A stretch of 64,000 nucleotides of DNA from Paractinoplanes maris (GTDB lineage: Bacteria > Actinomycetota > Actinomycetes > Mycobacteriales > Micromonosporaceae). Numbering within the stretch: position 1 is the stretch's first letter; each line of letters starts with the position of its first letter. Shown here piece by piece: positions 18,491-26,656 of the stretch. The notes below the pieces were generated by a model. The model had not been told where the DNA came from, ran no database searches, and worked only from the letters and a program-made list of their open reading frames with translations. The position numbers and the translations under genes were made by a program. Location of the stretch: positions 186,001-250,000 of the forward strand of contig NZ_JALPVL010000012.1 of the NCBI RefSeq assembly GCF_023544465.1, in the 5' to 3' direction.

Positions 18491-18870
18491 CGCAACGCCA
18501 CAGTGGTGTCGTCGACGGTGACCTGGGGCAGGCCTTCGGCGCGCACGGCGACGCCGTGCGCGTCGACCGGATCGGTCTTGCGGCCTTGGCCGGTCGCGAA
18601 CACCGGGGCCTGGGCGGACAGCTTCGCGGGAACGTCCAGTACGGTTTCACCGTGGGCGACCAGGCGCTGGGCCGACGTGCCGGCCGATACTGCTGCGTCC
18701 TTCGACCGCCCGCACCCGGTCGGCGTATTTGTGGCCGGTGGCGAGTATCGTCTGGTAGCCGTCGCGGTCAGTGCCGAAGCGGCCTTTGCCGACAGGATTC
18801 TCGCGGTGGTTCATGATCTCGATGGTCGCGGATGCTTGTGCGAGGCCATATCGATGACGACTCGGGCCAT
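18484..18870 (-). pseudogene. IS110-family transposase remnant (frameshifted)
   Basis: The minus strand starts with a good GGAGG site and ATG at 18868-18870 (MARVVIDMASHKH). A frameshift leads to SATIEIMNHRENPVGKGRFG and RAVEGRSSIGRHV; a second near 18675 leads to QRLVAHGETVLDVPAKLSAQ and VFATGQGRKTDPVDAHGVA, then a stop at 18484. These are the N-terminal DEDD-type RuvC-like motifs of IS110/IS1111 transposases. Roughly 130 of about 400 codons remain and the C-terminal half is absent. Confidence 0.85.
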
Positions 18871-19187
18871 GTCGTTCCTCCCCTGATCCGAAGAAACGCT
18901 GGCACGAAGGCATCGCTACTTTGGGCTGGGCATGCCCCTCTTGAGCCTCTCCGCGCCGCGGTGACCGGTAGGCGCATGCCAGATGAGAGTCACACCAAAG
19001 TCGCGGTGGACAGCCGCGAGCGAGCGATCTCACCGGTCACCCCGACGGAGCGTAGCCGGGCTGCGGTCGTGCCACCAGTAGATAAGTAACCGTGGCCCCT
19101 CGTCATGTCTGCTCAGGGGCCGGACCCTCTGAAACCCCACGGTGCGGTGCTTGCGGTGCGTGAACACCCTGCGGGTCCGGGTGGCGT
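18871..19187. other. No recognisable gene
   Basis: About 320 bases upstream of the IS110 remnant and before the tRNA-like fragment. Short open frames exist on both strands but none resembles a known protein or has a convincing start. It is probably decayed mobile-element DNA. Confidence 0.5.
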
Positions 19188-19189
19188 GG

Positions 19190-19220
19190 TGGTTCCCTGG
19201 TTCGAACCCCACGCCCTCCG
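19190..19220 (+). repeat. Fragment resembling a tRNA-Ser 3' end (possible attachment site)
   Basis: The string GGTTCGAACCCCACGCCC followed by TCCG reads as a T-loop (TTCGAAC), the 3' strand of a T-stem (CCCAC) and a GCCCTCC acceptor end, as in actinobacterial serine tRNAs. The bases before it (CCTGG) do not pair with CCCAC, and no matching GGAGGGC acceptor start lies upstream, so it is not a complete tRNA. A terminator hairpin follows about 20 bases later, as after real tRNA genes. This is the pattern left when an element integrates into a tRNA 3' end. Confidence 0.45.
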
Positions 19221-19241
19221 TTCAACCACGAGCAATGCAAA

Positions 19242-19275
19242 CCCCCGCCGACCTGCGCGAGCAAGTCGGCGGGGG
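19242..19275 (+). terminator. Strong hairpin after the tRNA-like fragment
   Basis: An 11-bp perfect inverted repeat (CCCCCGCCGAC / GTCGGCGGGGG) around a 12-base loop. Its spacing from the tRNA-like fragment is that expected for the native terminator of a tRNA gene. No T-run follows. Confidence 0.65.
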
Positions 19276-19377
19276 CACCCGGCGAAGAATCGGGTTCTTG
19301 CTCGGTCTCGCCGAAGATCAGTTGATCTCGGTCGCCGCGACCATGGCGCGGCCACCAACTGCGAACCGCTGACCGTC

Positions 19378-21888
19378 CTATGTCGTATACGCGGTACGGT
19401 CACGGGCGCGTAGCCGCCGGGCGGTGAGGAGCGTCATCGTGAGGGTGGCGGCGTAGAACGCGCCGGTTACCAGGGCCAGCCAATCCCACGGAATGCTGAG
19501 CACGTATCCCGGTAGCCGCCAGGCCGCGACGATCACCGGCGGGATGGCGATCAGGGCCGCTAGCAGCGTGCTGAGGGCGACGGTCACCGCCTGCTGGTAG
19601 AGCAGGACGTGGCGGGCCCAGACGGTGGGCACGCCGACCGAGATGAGGGTGCTGAGGTAGGCCCGCAGCGCGGCGACCTGCCCACGGGCCACGGCCATGG
19701 CCACCAGCAGAATCAGGGCGAATAGTCCGATGGCCGAGGCGTAGAGGGCGGCCGGCGGCACGGGCGGCGGTGGGGCTTCGTCCAGCAGGACATCGTGCGT
19801 GTTCAACCCGGCGGCCAGCGCGGCTTGGCGGGCGGCGGTCGCCTCTGCGTCGGACACGCCGGTGAAGAACACCGCACCAGTCGACAACGGCAGTTTCAGC
19901 CGCTGCACGGTGGCAGTCAGCATGATGCCGTACGCGTTGCGGTTCCACTCAGCTTTGGCCAGCCGGAGCGGCCGGGTGGGCACTGGCGGCGTTTCGCGTG
20001 CGTTCGAGGGACTCGTGCCGGAGACGAGGATGTATTCGTCGGGTGCCGGGTCGTCCCAGCTGAGGATGCCGCCGGCCTGCAAGGTGCCCGTCTGTTCGCC
20101 GGTGAGCGGTCGGCCCGCGAGGGCGGCGACCTCTTGCGGGGTGTCGACGGCCAGGAAGTATCCGACGTCTGTTCCTCGGGGCACCACGAAGCCGGCCTTC
20201 TCCGAGTACACGGATCTCAATTCGACCGATGTACGGCCGGGAAGGGCTGTGCGGACGGTGTTCACCAGTGCGGGCAGGGGTGGTTGGAGAATGCCGCCGC
20301 TGCCGCTTACGGCGACCTGGCCGGGACCGGTGTCGGGTACGTTGCTGGCCTCGACCGAGACGATCATCGTGTGCAACAGGGTGAGGAAACCCAGTGGCCC
20401 GCCCAGCGCAGTGGCGAGCACGGCCACGGCGATGACAGCGCGTCGGTGGTCTCCGGTGAGCTGGCGGCCGGCGAGCCGGGACCGCGGGCCACGCTCGGGC
20501 AGCCGCCGCAACACGTACCGGACGATGTCCGGTGTGACCAGCAGTACGGCCACGCCGACCATGGCCGCGAACACCATGGCCTTGCGGGGCACGTTCATGC
20601 CGGGAATCTGCAGGGCAGCGGCCATGCCGATCAGGGCGGCTACGGCAAGACGGATTGCGGGCATCCGGGGTTTCACGGCCGGCGTGGTGCGGCGGGCGAC
20701 CTCGGGTTTGGTGGGGCGCCGACGATGCGAAACGCCGGTGCGCGTCAACAGAACGGTCGCCGCCGCGCAGCCCACCACCGTGAGGGCGACAAGCCGCAGG
20801 ATCGGTTCGCCCAGGCCGCCCAGCGGCGGTAGGGGCGCATCGATGAAACGGGCCACGATGAGACGGGCTGCGGCGCCCAGCCCCACGCCTGCGGCCGCGC
20901 CGGCGAGCGTCGCTATCAGAGTCCAGGCGGCGCTGGATACGGCCACACTGGCCACTGCGACTCGAGGCGGCACACCTACGGACCGCAGGATGCGGGTGCT
21001 GCGGCGGAGCCGTCGGTCGTTGAGACCGAACACCAGCAAGACGGCCAGCACCGGCAATACCCAGGAGGGCGCCTGGTAGGCGGCCGGTGCGCGGCCCACC
21101 CAGGTCTGCCGTCGCTGTTGGTTCGCTTTCGCAGCTTCCACAGTCTGGACAGCGGGGGTCAACTCCCTGACGGCCGCCTTCTCCGTCGTGCGGTAATAGC
21201 GCGCTGCGACCCGGCTTACCGCCGCGATGACCGGCTCGGCGGGGGCCGCACCCCAGTAGAGGTTGGGGGAGGCCTGCACCGCGGTGAACGTCTTTGTGAT
21301 GTCCTTGTCGAGAGCGGCCCAGGTGCCCGGCGCCGCCAGCACAGCGGGATTGCCGTAGTAGCGGTCGGCGGCGACACCGACAACGCGGAAACGAGCTCGG
21401 CCCGACAACGTGGACACCTCTGCGCCCGGGACGATGCGCAAAGTTTCGGCGTTGGCCACCACGACCTCGCCGGGACGGGTGGGCCACCGCCCGCCGCTCA
21501 GCACATACCTGCGGGGAAACGGGTCCGCCGTCCAAACCGTTTCCCGGTAGGTCAGGCGGGTGTTGGTACCGGTCTGTCGCAAGTCCAGCGACAGCAACTC
21601 CGCTGTCAGATCCGCCGCCCCGGCCGCACGCCCCGCCGTGACGGCGTCTCGGACGAGCCGGTCGTCTCCAGGACGTATGCCTCCAAGGTTACCGACGGAC
21701 AGACTATGACCGAAACGTCCGAGATCCCGCTCGACGACTTGATCGCCGCTGGGGCTGAACGCCGCCAGCGTGATGACCATCGTGATCAGGAACGCGGACG
21801 ACACAAACGCGATCAGTGCGAACTGCGCCTGCGCGCGGTCCCGCAGAAAACGGCGCCCCAGCACCAGTACCAGGCGAACACGGGTCAC
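19378..21888 (-). CDS. FtsX-like ABC transporter permease (large)
   Basis: An 836-residue membrane protein with about ten helices in two FtsX-like halves. An N-terminal helix (about residues 22-45) is followed by a long extracytoplasmic domain, a helix bundle at about 270-500, a second extracytoplasmic domain, and three or four C-terminal helices. This is the layout of MacB/LolC-type permeases that do mechanical work on extracytoplasmic substrates rather than ordinary import. GTG at 21886-21888 is chosen because it overlaps the ATPase stop by four bases (GTGA). It is the last gene of a cassette with an ABC ATPase and a small secreted protein. Confidence 0.88.
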   Translation of the reverse strand: MTRVRLVLVLGRRFLRDRAQAQFALIAFVSSAFLITMVITLAAFSPSGDQVVERDLGRFGHSLSVGNLGGIRPGDDRLVRDAVTAGRAAGAADLTAELLSLDLRQTGTNTRLTYRETVWTADPFPRRYVLSGGRWPTRPGEVVVANAETLRIVPGAEVSTLSGRARFRVVGVAADRYYGNPAVLAAPGTWAALDKDITKTFTAVQASPNLYWGAAPAEPVIAAVSRVAARYYRTTEKAAVRELTPAVQTVEAAKANQQRRQTWVGRAPAAYQAPSWVLPVLAVLLVFGLNDRRLRRSTRILRSVGVPPRVAVASVAVSSAAWTLIATLAGAAAGVGLGAAARLIVARFIDAPLPPLGGLGEPILRLVALTVVGCAAATVLLTRTGVSHRRRPTKPEVARRTTPAVKPRMPAIRLAVAALIGMAAALQIPGMNVPRKAMVFAAMVGVAVLLVTPDIVRYVLRRLPERGPRSRLAGRQLTGDHRRAVIAVAVLATALGGPLGFLTLLHTMIVSVEASNVPDTGPGQVAVSGSGGILQPPLPALVNTVRTALPGRTSVELRSVYSEKAGFVVPRGTDVGYFLAVDTPQEVAALAGRPLTGEQTGTLQAGGILSWDDPAPDEYILVSGTSPSNARETPPVPTRPLRLAKAEWNRNAYGIMLTATVQRLKLPLSTGAVFFTGVSDAEATAARQAALAAGLNTHDVLLDEAPPPPVPPAALYASAIGLFALILLVAMAVARGQVAALRAYLSTLISVGVPTVWARHVLLYQQAVTVALSTLLAALIAIPPVIVAAWRLPGYVLSIPWDWLALVTGAFYAATLTMTLLTARRLRARDRTAYTT

Positions 21889-22574
21889 GGCATGGTCCGC
21901 TCCGCCGAGCCGCATGCAACAAGGCCGCCATCGACCATTTCGTATGCGGTGTCAGCAAACTCCCGGCACATGATGTCGTGCGAGCAGACCACAGCGAGGA
22001 CTCCCTGGTCGCACAGCGACCTGATCAATGCGAACAACTCCCGGGAATTCTTGGAATCGAGAGCGCCGGTTGGTTCGTCCGCAAGAAGAATGCGGCGGTC
22101 ACCGATCACGGCTCGAGCCACACCGACGCGTTGCCGTTGCCCACCGGACAACTGTCGGGGAAACCGGCGGTCCAGGCCGGCCAAGCCGACCCGGGACAAC
22201 TCCTCACCCGCTCGTTGCCGCGCTTGCCGGCTGTCCACTCCGAGCACTTCCAACGGCAGGGCGACGTTCTCCGCTGCGGTGAACTCCTCGATCAAATTGT
22301 GGTCCTGGAACACCACACCGACGGTTTCCAGTCGCAACTGGGCCCGCTCGGTCTCGCTCAGCGTATCAACCCTGGCGCCGGCGACAGTGATCTCACCATG
22401 GTCGGCGCTGTCCAGACCCGCGAGCAGGTTAAGCAACGTCGATTTGCCGGAACCACTTGCCCCGGAGATGCACACGAATTCACCGGGACGGGCCGTCAGG
22501 GAAACGTCCCTGACGGCCCAAACCGTTTCCGCGTGCGACGAGTACGACCGACTCATATTAGCAATACTCAGCAC
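21885..22574 (-). CDS. ABC transporter ATPase (FtsE/MacB-like)
   Basis: A 229-residue ATPase: Walker A GASGSGKSTLLN, Q-loop VVFQDHN, signature LSGGQRQRVGVARA, Walker B ILLADEPTGALDS, switch His in VVCSHD. It is closest in style to LolD/MacB/FtsE-type ATPases that pair with FtsX-like permeases, and the next gene encodes one. GTG at 22572-22574 follows GAGGAA about ten bases upstream; a TTG six codons earlier would overlap that ribosome site. The gene starts 53 bases after the small secreted-protein gene, consistent with one operon. Confidence 0.92.
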   Translation of the reverse strand: MLSIANMSRSYSSHAETVWAVRDVSLTARPGEFVCISGASGSGKSTLLNLLAGLDSADHGEITVAGARVDTLSETERAQLRLETVGVVFQDHNLIEEFTAAENVALPLEVLGVDSRQARQRAGEELSRVGLAGLDRRFPRQLSGGQRQRVGVARAVIGDRRILLADEPTGALDSKNSRELFALIRSLCDQGVLAVVCSHDIMCREFADTAYEMVDGGLVACGSAERTMP

Positions 22575-22627
22575 GACGTAAATATTCCTCAATGTTTTTA
22601 TCGAAGTGTTCCCTAAGCAATTTTAGA

Positions 22628-22987
22628 TCAGCAGCCACCGTTGGTCTTCCACGAACTCACCTCATCGCTGTTGGCGAAGTTCACGTTGTTGTCTTTGCTA
22701 TTCGAGTGGAAGGTCTGGCAATCTCCACTGCCATTGGCGTTTGAGTATCCGGCGGCATTGGTGCCGGTGCGATTGATCCATGAATCCATTTTGTCATTGA
22801 CTGAGGAGATAAGGTTGTAGTTCCCGTAACCCGCCCCCCGCATGCTAAGAAGCCAATCAAAGTCGTTGTTCCCGAACAAGCAAACCCGATTCGACAAGCA
22901 TTCACTTTCCGATGCCGCCGCAGGGGCCGCCCAAGCTAGGCCAGAAAGCGCGGTAATCGCTAGCATCAAACCAACTCTGACCTTCAC
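22628..22987 (-). CDS. Small secreted protein, peptidase-inhibitor I36-like
   Basis: A 119-residue precursor. It has a signal peptide to about residue 27 (WAAPAAA-S) and a mature part of about 90 residues with four Cys (SECLSNRVCLF, SGDC, and a C-terminal NGGC). The CLSNRVCLFGNNDF opening and later SSVNDKMDSW resemble the I36 family (Streptomyces metalloproteinase inhibitor, beta/gamma-crystallin-like fold). GTG at 22985-22987 follows AAGGGGA six bases upstream. The gene is clearly AT-richer than its neighbours, a sign of transfer. It precedes an ABC ATPase and an FtsX-like permease on the same strand, the order seen in lactococcin-972-type bacteriocin loci. A bacteriocin or inhibitor role is an inference. 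Confidence 0.75.
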   Translation of the reverse strand: MKVRVGLMLAITALSGLAWAAPAAASESECLSNRVCLFGNNDFDWLLSMRGAGYGNYNLISSVNDKMDSWINRTGTNAAGYSNANGSGDCQTFHSNSKDNNVNFANSDEVSSWKTNGGC

Positions 22988-23368
22988 AGAATTCCCCTTT
23001 TCTCGTCCCAGAGTCTCCGGAAGACGGCTCAACGAAGTTAACATTCCAGAGTAGACACAGGCAACCCTCGTCGATGTCCGCGCTGCCGAGTTTTGAGCCT
23101 GCGGTTGATGACGCCGTTACCACATATGCTCGTCGAGGTCGACCATCTCTTCGAGCAGTCGGCACGCTCCAAGTAAATAACGGCTCGTCGAATTTCAGGG
23201 ATTGTGGTAGGGAGGTGATCTCAGCAAGGGAAGGGCGTTGGATCTGACCGCCACGGGCATATCAGGCAGGACGGACGATGCTGGATATAGGCGTGGAGCC
23301 ATCGATAGACAGGTCCTTGCGACAGACGCCGGCCTTCGAGAGGGCTTCCTGTGATCGCTTGTCAAACC
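22988..23368. other. No supported gene
   Basis: About 380 bases upstream of the secreted-protein gene. It should hold that operon's promoter, but no clear -35/-10 pair could be assigned by eye. A plus-strand frame ending in VEVDHLFEQSARSK at about 23177 looks like the C-terminal scrap of a lost gene. Confidence 0.5.
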
Positions 23369-23665
23369 ATGCTCGACGCGCCCAAGGACCCCGTGCGTTA
23401 CCTCGCCCCCGTGCTCGCCGCGCAACGCTGACTGCTCGGCACCCCGCCGCCGGAAACGGGCACTGACCAGCTCAGATGACCAGGGCCCGACCTTCACGAC
23501 GCTCTCGCCAGGGCTGCCGCCGGAGGCTGAGCGTACGTCATCCTCGACGGGAAGCTATTCGACTGCGATCGCCTGGCCGAGACCACTACCGGCGTCAAAG
23601 GTGATTGACGCTTGGTACTCGGCAAGCACCGCGATTCGACGCCAACATTGAAGCGACAGATGTGC
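23369..23665 (+). pseudogene. IS5-family transposase remnant
   Basis: The plus strand reads MLDAPKDPVRYLAPVLAAQR, a stop, then in shifted frames GPDLHDALARAAAGG, YVILDGKLFDCDRLAETTTG, VKGD and IDAWYSASTA. These follow the order of an actinobacterial IS5-type DDE transposase (LD.P.ELV..VA..L..., HVILDGTL...DR, VKG..IDAWYSGK). There are several stops and frameshifts and an internal deletion between the helix-turn-helix part and the catalytic part. The first catalytic Asp (ILDG) survives. Confidence 0.8.
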
Positions 23666-23757
23666 TGGGTCGATCGCCGCGTGCCTCGGAATCGGTCACC
23701 ATTTTCGTGTCTCAATTAACTTCAGGCGCCGACAGCGCACTGCTGGTGCACCGAACG

Positions 23758-23820
23758 CGAGGCGGGCGGTGGTGTCGCTTGGGGGAGAACCTCGCTATTC
23801 TCACCGCCGCCCGCCTCTTG
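23758..23820. repeat. Long imperfect inverted repeat
   Basis: GAGGCGGGCGGTG and CACCGCCGCCCGCCTC can pair with a three-base bulge around a loop of about 30 bases. It lies between the IS5 remnant and the ISAs1 fragment. It may be a terminator or part of an IS end; its role is unknown. Confidence 0.5.
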
Positions 23821-23983
23821 CAGGTGATGCTGTGGCAGGGCCGTTGCGTAGTCTGATGCCAGGCGTTTGAGCTGGGGATCTGTGGTGTGATTGGCCTCTG
23901 TGGGGCGAAGGCGGCAGGCGAGATCACGTCGGTGATCATGAAGTTCTCTACGCCGCACGAAGCCCCGAGGACCTCACCCGCCG

Positions 23984-24429
23984 ATGGCGTCATCTCTCAT
24001 TGCCGCACTGACCGTCACGACACCCTACGCCGTTACTGCACCGACTCTGGTAACCGACGGTGAGCGCAAGGATCTCCTGGCCGCGTTGACGAAGGTCCCC
24101 GACCCTCGTGACCCACGCGGGATCCGTTGCCCGTTGTCCGCGGTCTTGACCGTCGCGGTCCGCGCGGTCATGGCCGGCGCGTGCTCGTTCGCGGCGATCA
24201 CCGACTGGCTACATGACCTCGACGATCAGGCCCGTACTCGCCTCGGCTTCACCGATGGTGTACCGGCCGGCACCACGATGTGTCGGCTATTGATCCATCT
24301 CGATCCGGCCCTATTGGCCACTGTTCTCGCCGGCTGGCTGCACGCCCGCACCCAGCAACCGCGCGTGGCGCTGCCGCGCCGGTATCTCCGGGTAATCGTG
24401 GTGGACGGCGAAACCCTGCGGGGCGCGAA
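23984..24429 (+). pseudogene. ISAs1-family transposase N-terminal fragment
   Basis: Codons 1-149 of an open frame starting at 23984 match the N-terminal half of ISAs1-type (H-repeat) transposases: LLAALTKVPDPRDPRGIRCP, GACSFAAITDWLHDL, and VIVVDGETLRGAK, which includes the first DDE Asp. After GAKT the same frame continues into unrelated recombinase sequence, so the transposase is truncated. The junction lies at GCGAAGACC (24424-24432), where both families have a Lys-Thr pair, suggesting deletion or recombination at a short match. Confidence 0.85.
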
Positions 24430-25059
24430 GACCTCAGCGAGCCGCCGCCTGATCGCGCTCGACCGGCACACTGTGCGGCTGCTGCGCGAGCACCGGCGCC
24501 GGCAGCGCGCTCAGCAGCGGGCCGCGGGAGAGGGCTGGCAGGACTCCGGCTACGTGCTCGTGGCTGAGGACGGGGCGCCGCTGCACCCGGACTTTCTGAC
24601 TCGCCGCTTCCGCCACCCCATGCTCGAGTCCGGGCTGCCCCAGTCCGGCTGCACGACCTGCGGCACGGAGCCGCCAGTCTCGCGCACTGCGCCGAGATCG
24701 ATCTCAAGACGGTGCAGGCCCAGTTGGGGCATTCCAGCATCATGCTCACCGCCGACACCTACACCAGTGTCCTGACCGATCTGCTGGCGTGCGCGGCCGA
24801 GGCCATCGCGAAGCCGGTACTCGCTGCGGCGTCCCTTAACTCGGGCCGCCTGCACCGCCGAAACGATCTCCCGCGGAAAACCACTGCACCGGTCGAGATC
24901 ATCGCCGCAGAACGGCCGGTGAACAGGCCGCCCATCCGCTCCACAGGCAGAAAACGGGGCCGCCCACATACGTCCCACCAACGTCACACAAAGATCGAGG
25001 GGCGTATAGCTGGTCAGCTATACGCCCCCCGTCACTGCTGTGCGCCGCGTAGGACTTGA
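24430..25059 (+). pseudogene. Tyrosine recombinase (integrase) C-terminal half, frameshifted
   Basis: Reading on from the ISAs1 fragment, SASRRLIALDRHTVRLLREH and GYVLVAEDGAPLHPDFLTRR are the C-terminal catalytic domain of an actinobacterial phage/ICE integrase. A frameshift just before 24646 moves the rest to RLHDLRHGAASLAHCAEIDL, QAQLGHSSIMLTADTYTSVL. The H-x-x-R box, the later His (LGHSS) and the nucleophile Tyr (TADTYTS) all survive; the N-terminal SAM-like domain and first Arg are gone. The frame ends inside the neighbouring tRNA-Lys gene; the natural end was probably near 24990. An integrase abutting a tRNA 3' end marks an integrated-element border. Confidence 0.85.
24999..25028 (-). 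terminator. Perfect hairpin downstream of tRNA-Lys
   Basis: A 14-bp perfect stem (GGGGCGTATAGCTG / CAGCTATACGCCCC) with a two-base loop, 13 bases beyond the tRNA 3' end. It probably ends tRNA-Lys transcription and lies within the integrase remnant's trailing frame. Confidence 0.8.
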
Positions 25060-25113
25060 ACCTACAACCCGCGGATTAAGAGTCCGCTGCTCTGCCAGTT
25101 GAGCTAGCGGCGC
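25041..25113 (-). tRNA. tRNA-Lys (CTT anticodon)
   Basis: A 73-base cloverleaf. The acceptor stem GCGCCGC pairs with GCGGCGC, the anticodon loop contains ACTCTTAAT (CTT, Lys), and the T arm is GTAGG-TTCAAGT-CCTAC. CCA is not encoded. A strong hairpin terminator follows. A truncated integrase lies against its 3' end, so this tRNA was probably an attachment site. Confidence 0.96.
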
Positions 25114-25280
25114 TCGTTGGCAACGACGAAAACGTTAGCACGGCTCCCGGTGATCATCGAAATCGCCCCCCGGAGGACCTCCGGACGGGGCGCCACCCAC
25201 CCGGACGGAGGAACCGATCTCTTGCATTCATGAGGCAGGATGTCCCCGCAGCTTCACAACGGGACGGACGGACGGTCAGC

Positions 25281-26522
25281 ATGCGGCGCACGCTCGTGGC
25301 AGTCATGGCGATGGCGGTGATCACGCCGGTCGCGCTGGCCGCGTGCGGTAAGGGCGACGACGGCGACTCGGCCTGGGTGGGCACACCGTCCGCGAGCGCG
25401 AGTGCGAGCGCCCCGGCCGTGACCGGCCGGGAGGAGTCGGCCACCGTGCCGGTCAGCCTCGCCGTCACCCCGGCCACCGGCAAGACCGAGGTGCCGGTCA
25501 GCGCCGAGATCGGCTTCAAGGTCGCCGGGGCCAAGGTGACGACCGTCACCCTCAAGGACTCCGCGGGCAAGGCCGTCGCCGGCACGCTGCGCGAGGACGG
25601 CTCGGCCTGGGTGCCCAGCGCGCCCCTCAAGACCAAGCAGAAGTACGCGGCCAGCGTCGTCGCCACGGCCGAGGACGGCAGCACGAAGACCGCCGCCACC
25701 ACGTTCACCACGATGGGCAAGCCGGGCAAGCGGACCGGCACCGGCCTTTATCTGTTCGACGACCACACGTACGGCGTGGCCATGCCGGTCGTGGTCGAGT
25801 TCAGCCCGGGCATCAAGAAGGCCGACCGCGCCGCCGTGCAGCGCCGCATGTTCGTCACCACCACCCCGGCCCAGCCCGGTGTCTGGTCGTGGACGCCGAA
25901 CGGCACCCAGGCCTATTACCGCGGCCCCGAGTTCTGGCAGTCGGGCACGACGCTCAAGGTCCGCATCGGGCTCGGCGGACTGCCGACCGGCAGCGGGCGG
26001 TATGGCGACCGGGACCGCTCGGCCACGGCGAAGATCGGCCGCCGGTTCGAGATGAAGGTCGACAACGCCAGCAAGAAGATGACCGTGGTGCAGGACGGCA
26101 AGGCGATCAAGACGATGCCGGTGAGTCTGGGCAAGAAGAGCACGCCCTCGTCCAGCGGCACCATGGTCGTGATGGAGAAGAAGGCCGAGACGGTCTTCGA
26201 CACCACCGCCGAGCTCGGTCCCGAGGACGGCTACCGCACCGAGATCCAATTTGCCCAGCGGCTCACCTGGAGCGGGCAGTACATCCACTCCGCCCCCTGG
26301 TCGGTCGGCGATCAGGGCCGGCGCAACGTGTCGCACGGTTGTGTCAACGTGGCCCCCGGCAATGCCCGGTGGTTGTTCGACCGCACTCTGATCGGTGACC
26401 CGGTCACCGTGAAGGGCACAAGCGACAAGCTCTCGTACGGAAACGGCTGGACGCCGTGGGACAAGCCCTGGTCGGAGTTCGTGAAGGGCAGTGCTCTGCC
26501 GGTGCCCGCGTCGCTCAAGTGA
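25281..26522 (+). CDS. L,D-transpeptidase lipoprotein (first of a tandem pair)
   Basis: A 413-residue exported peptidoglycan cross-linking enzyme. The lipoprotein signal ends VALAAC. An Ig-like domain at about 55-150 is followed by a second beta domain (about 150-245) and a YkuD catalytic domain (about 250-385) with SHGCVNVAPGN (catalytic His and Cys). This matches actinobacterial Ldts that make 3-3 cross-links. ATG at 25281 directly opens the signal peptide. A close paralogue follows 134 bases downstream, so the pair arose by tandem duplication. Confidence 0.93.
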   Translation: MRRTLVAVMAMAVITPVALAACGKGDDGDSAWVGTPSASASASAPAVTGREESATVPVSLAVTPATGKTEVPVSAEIGFKVAGAKVTTVTLKDSAGKAVAGTLREDGSAWVPSAPLKTKQKYAASVVATAEDGSTKTAATTFTTMGKPGKRTGTGLYLFDDHTYGVAMPVVVEFSPGIKKADRAAVQRRMFVTTTPAQPGVWSWTPNGTQAYYRGPEFWQSGTTLKVRIGLGGLPTGSGRYGDRDRSATAKIGRRFEMKVDNASKKMTVVQDGKAIKTMPVSLGKKSTPSSSGTMVVMEKKAETVFDTTAELGPEDGYRTEIQFAQRLTWSGQYIHSAPWSVGDQGRRNVSHGCVNVAPGNARWLFDRTLIGDPVTVKGTSDKLSYGNGWTPWDKPWSEFVKGSALPVPASLK

Positions 26523-26656
26523 CCAATGGTGCCATTGCGTCTAAATCGGACCAAATAGGTGGGCCGAGAACGACAGGCGGCACGATTCCGGGATTGGTAG
26601 CCGGGGAAGATAAGGGCAGTATTGGGCGCCGGGACGAACGACGCCGTGAGGGGACC

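Noticed and set aside
19105..19221. A complete tRNA-Ser gene
   Set aside because: The 3' end fits, but the 5' T-stem strand does not pair, and no acceptor or anticodon arm can be built upstream.
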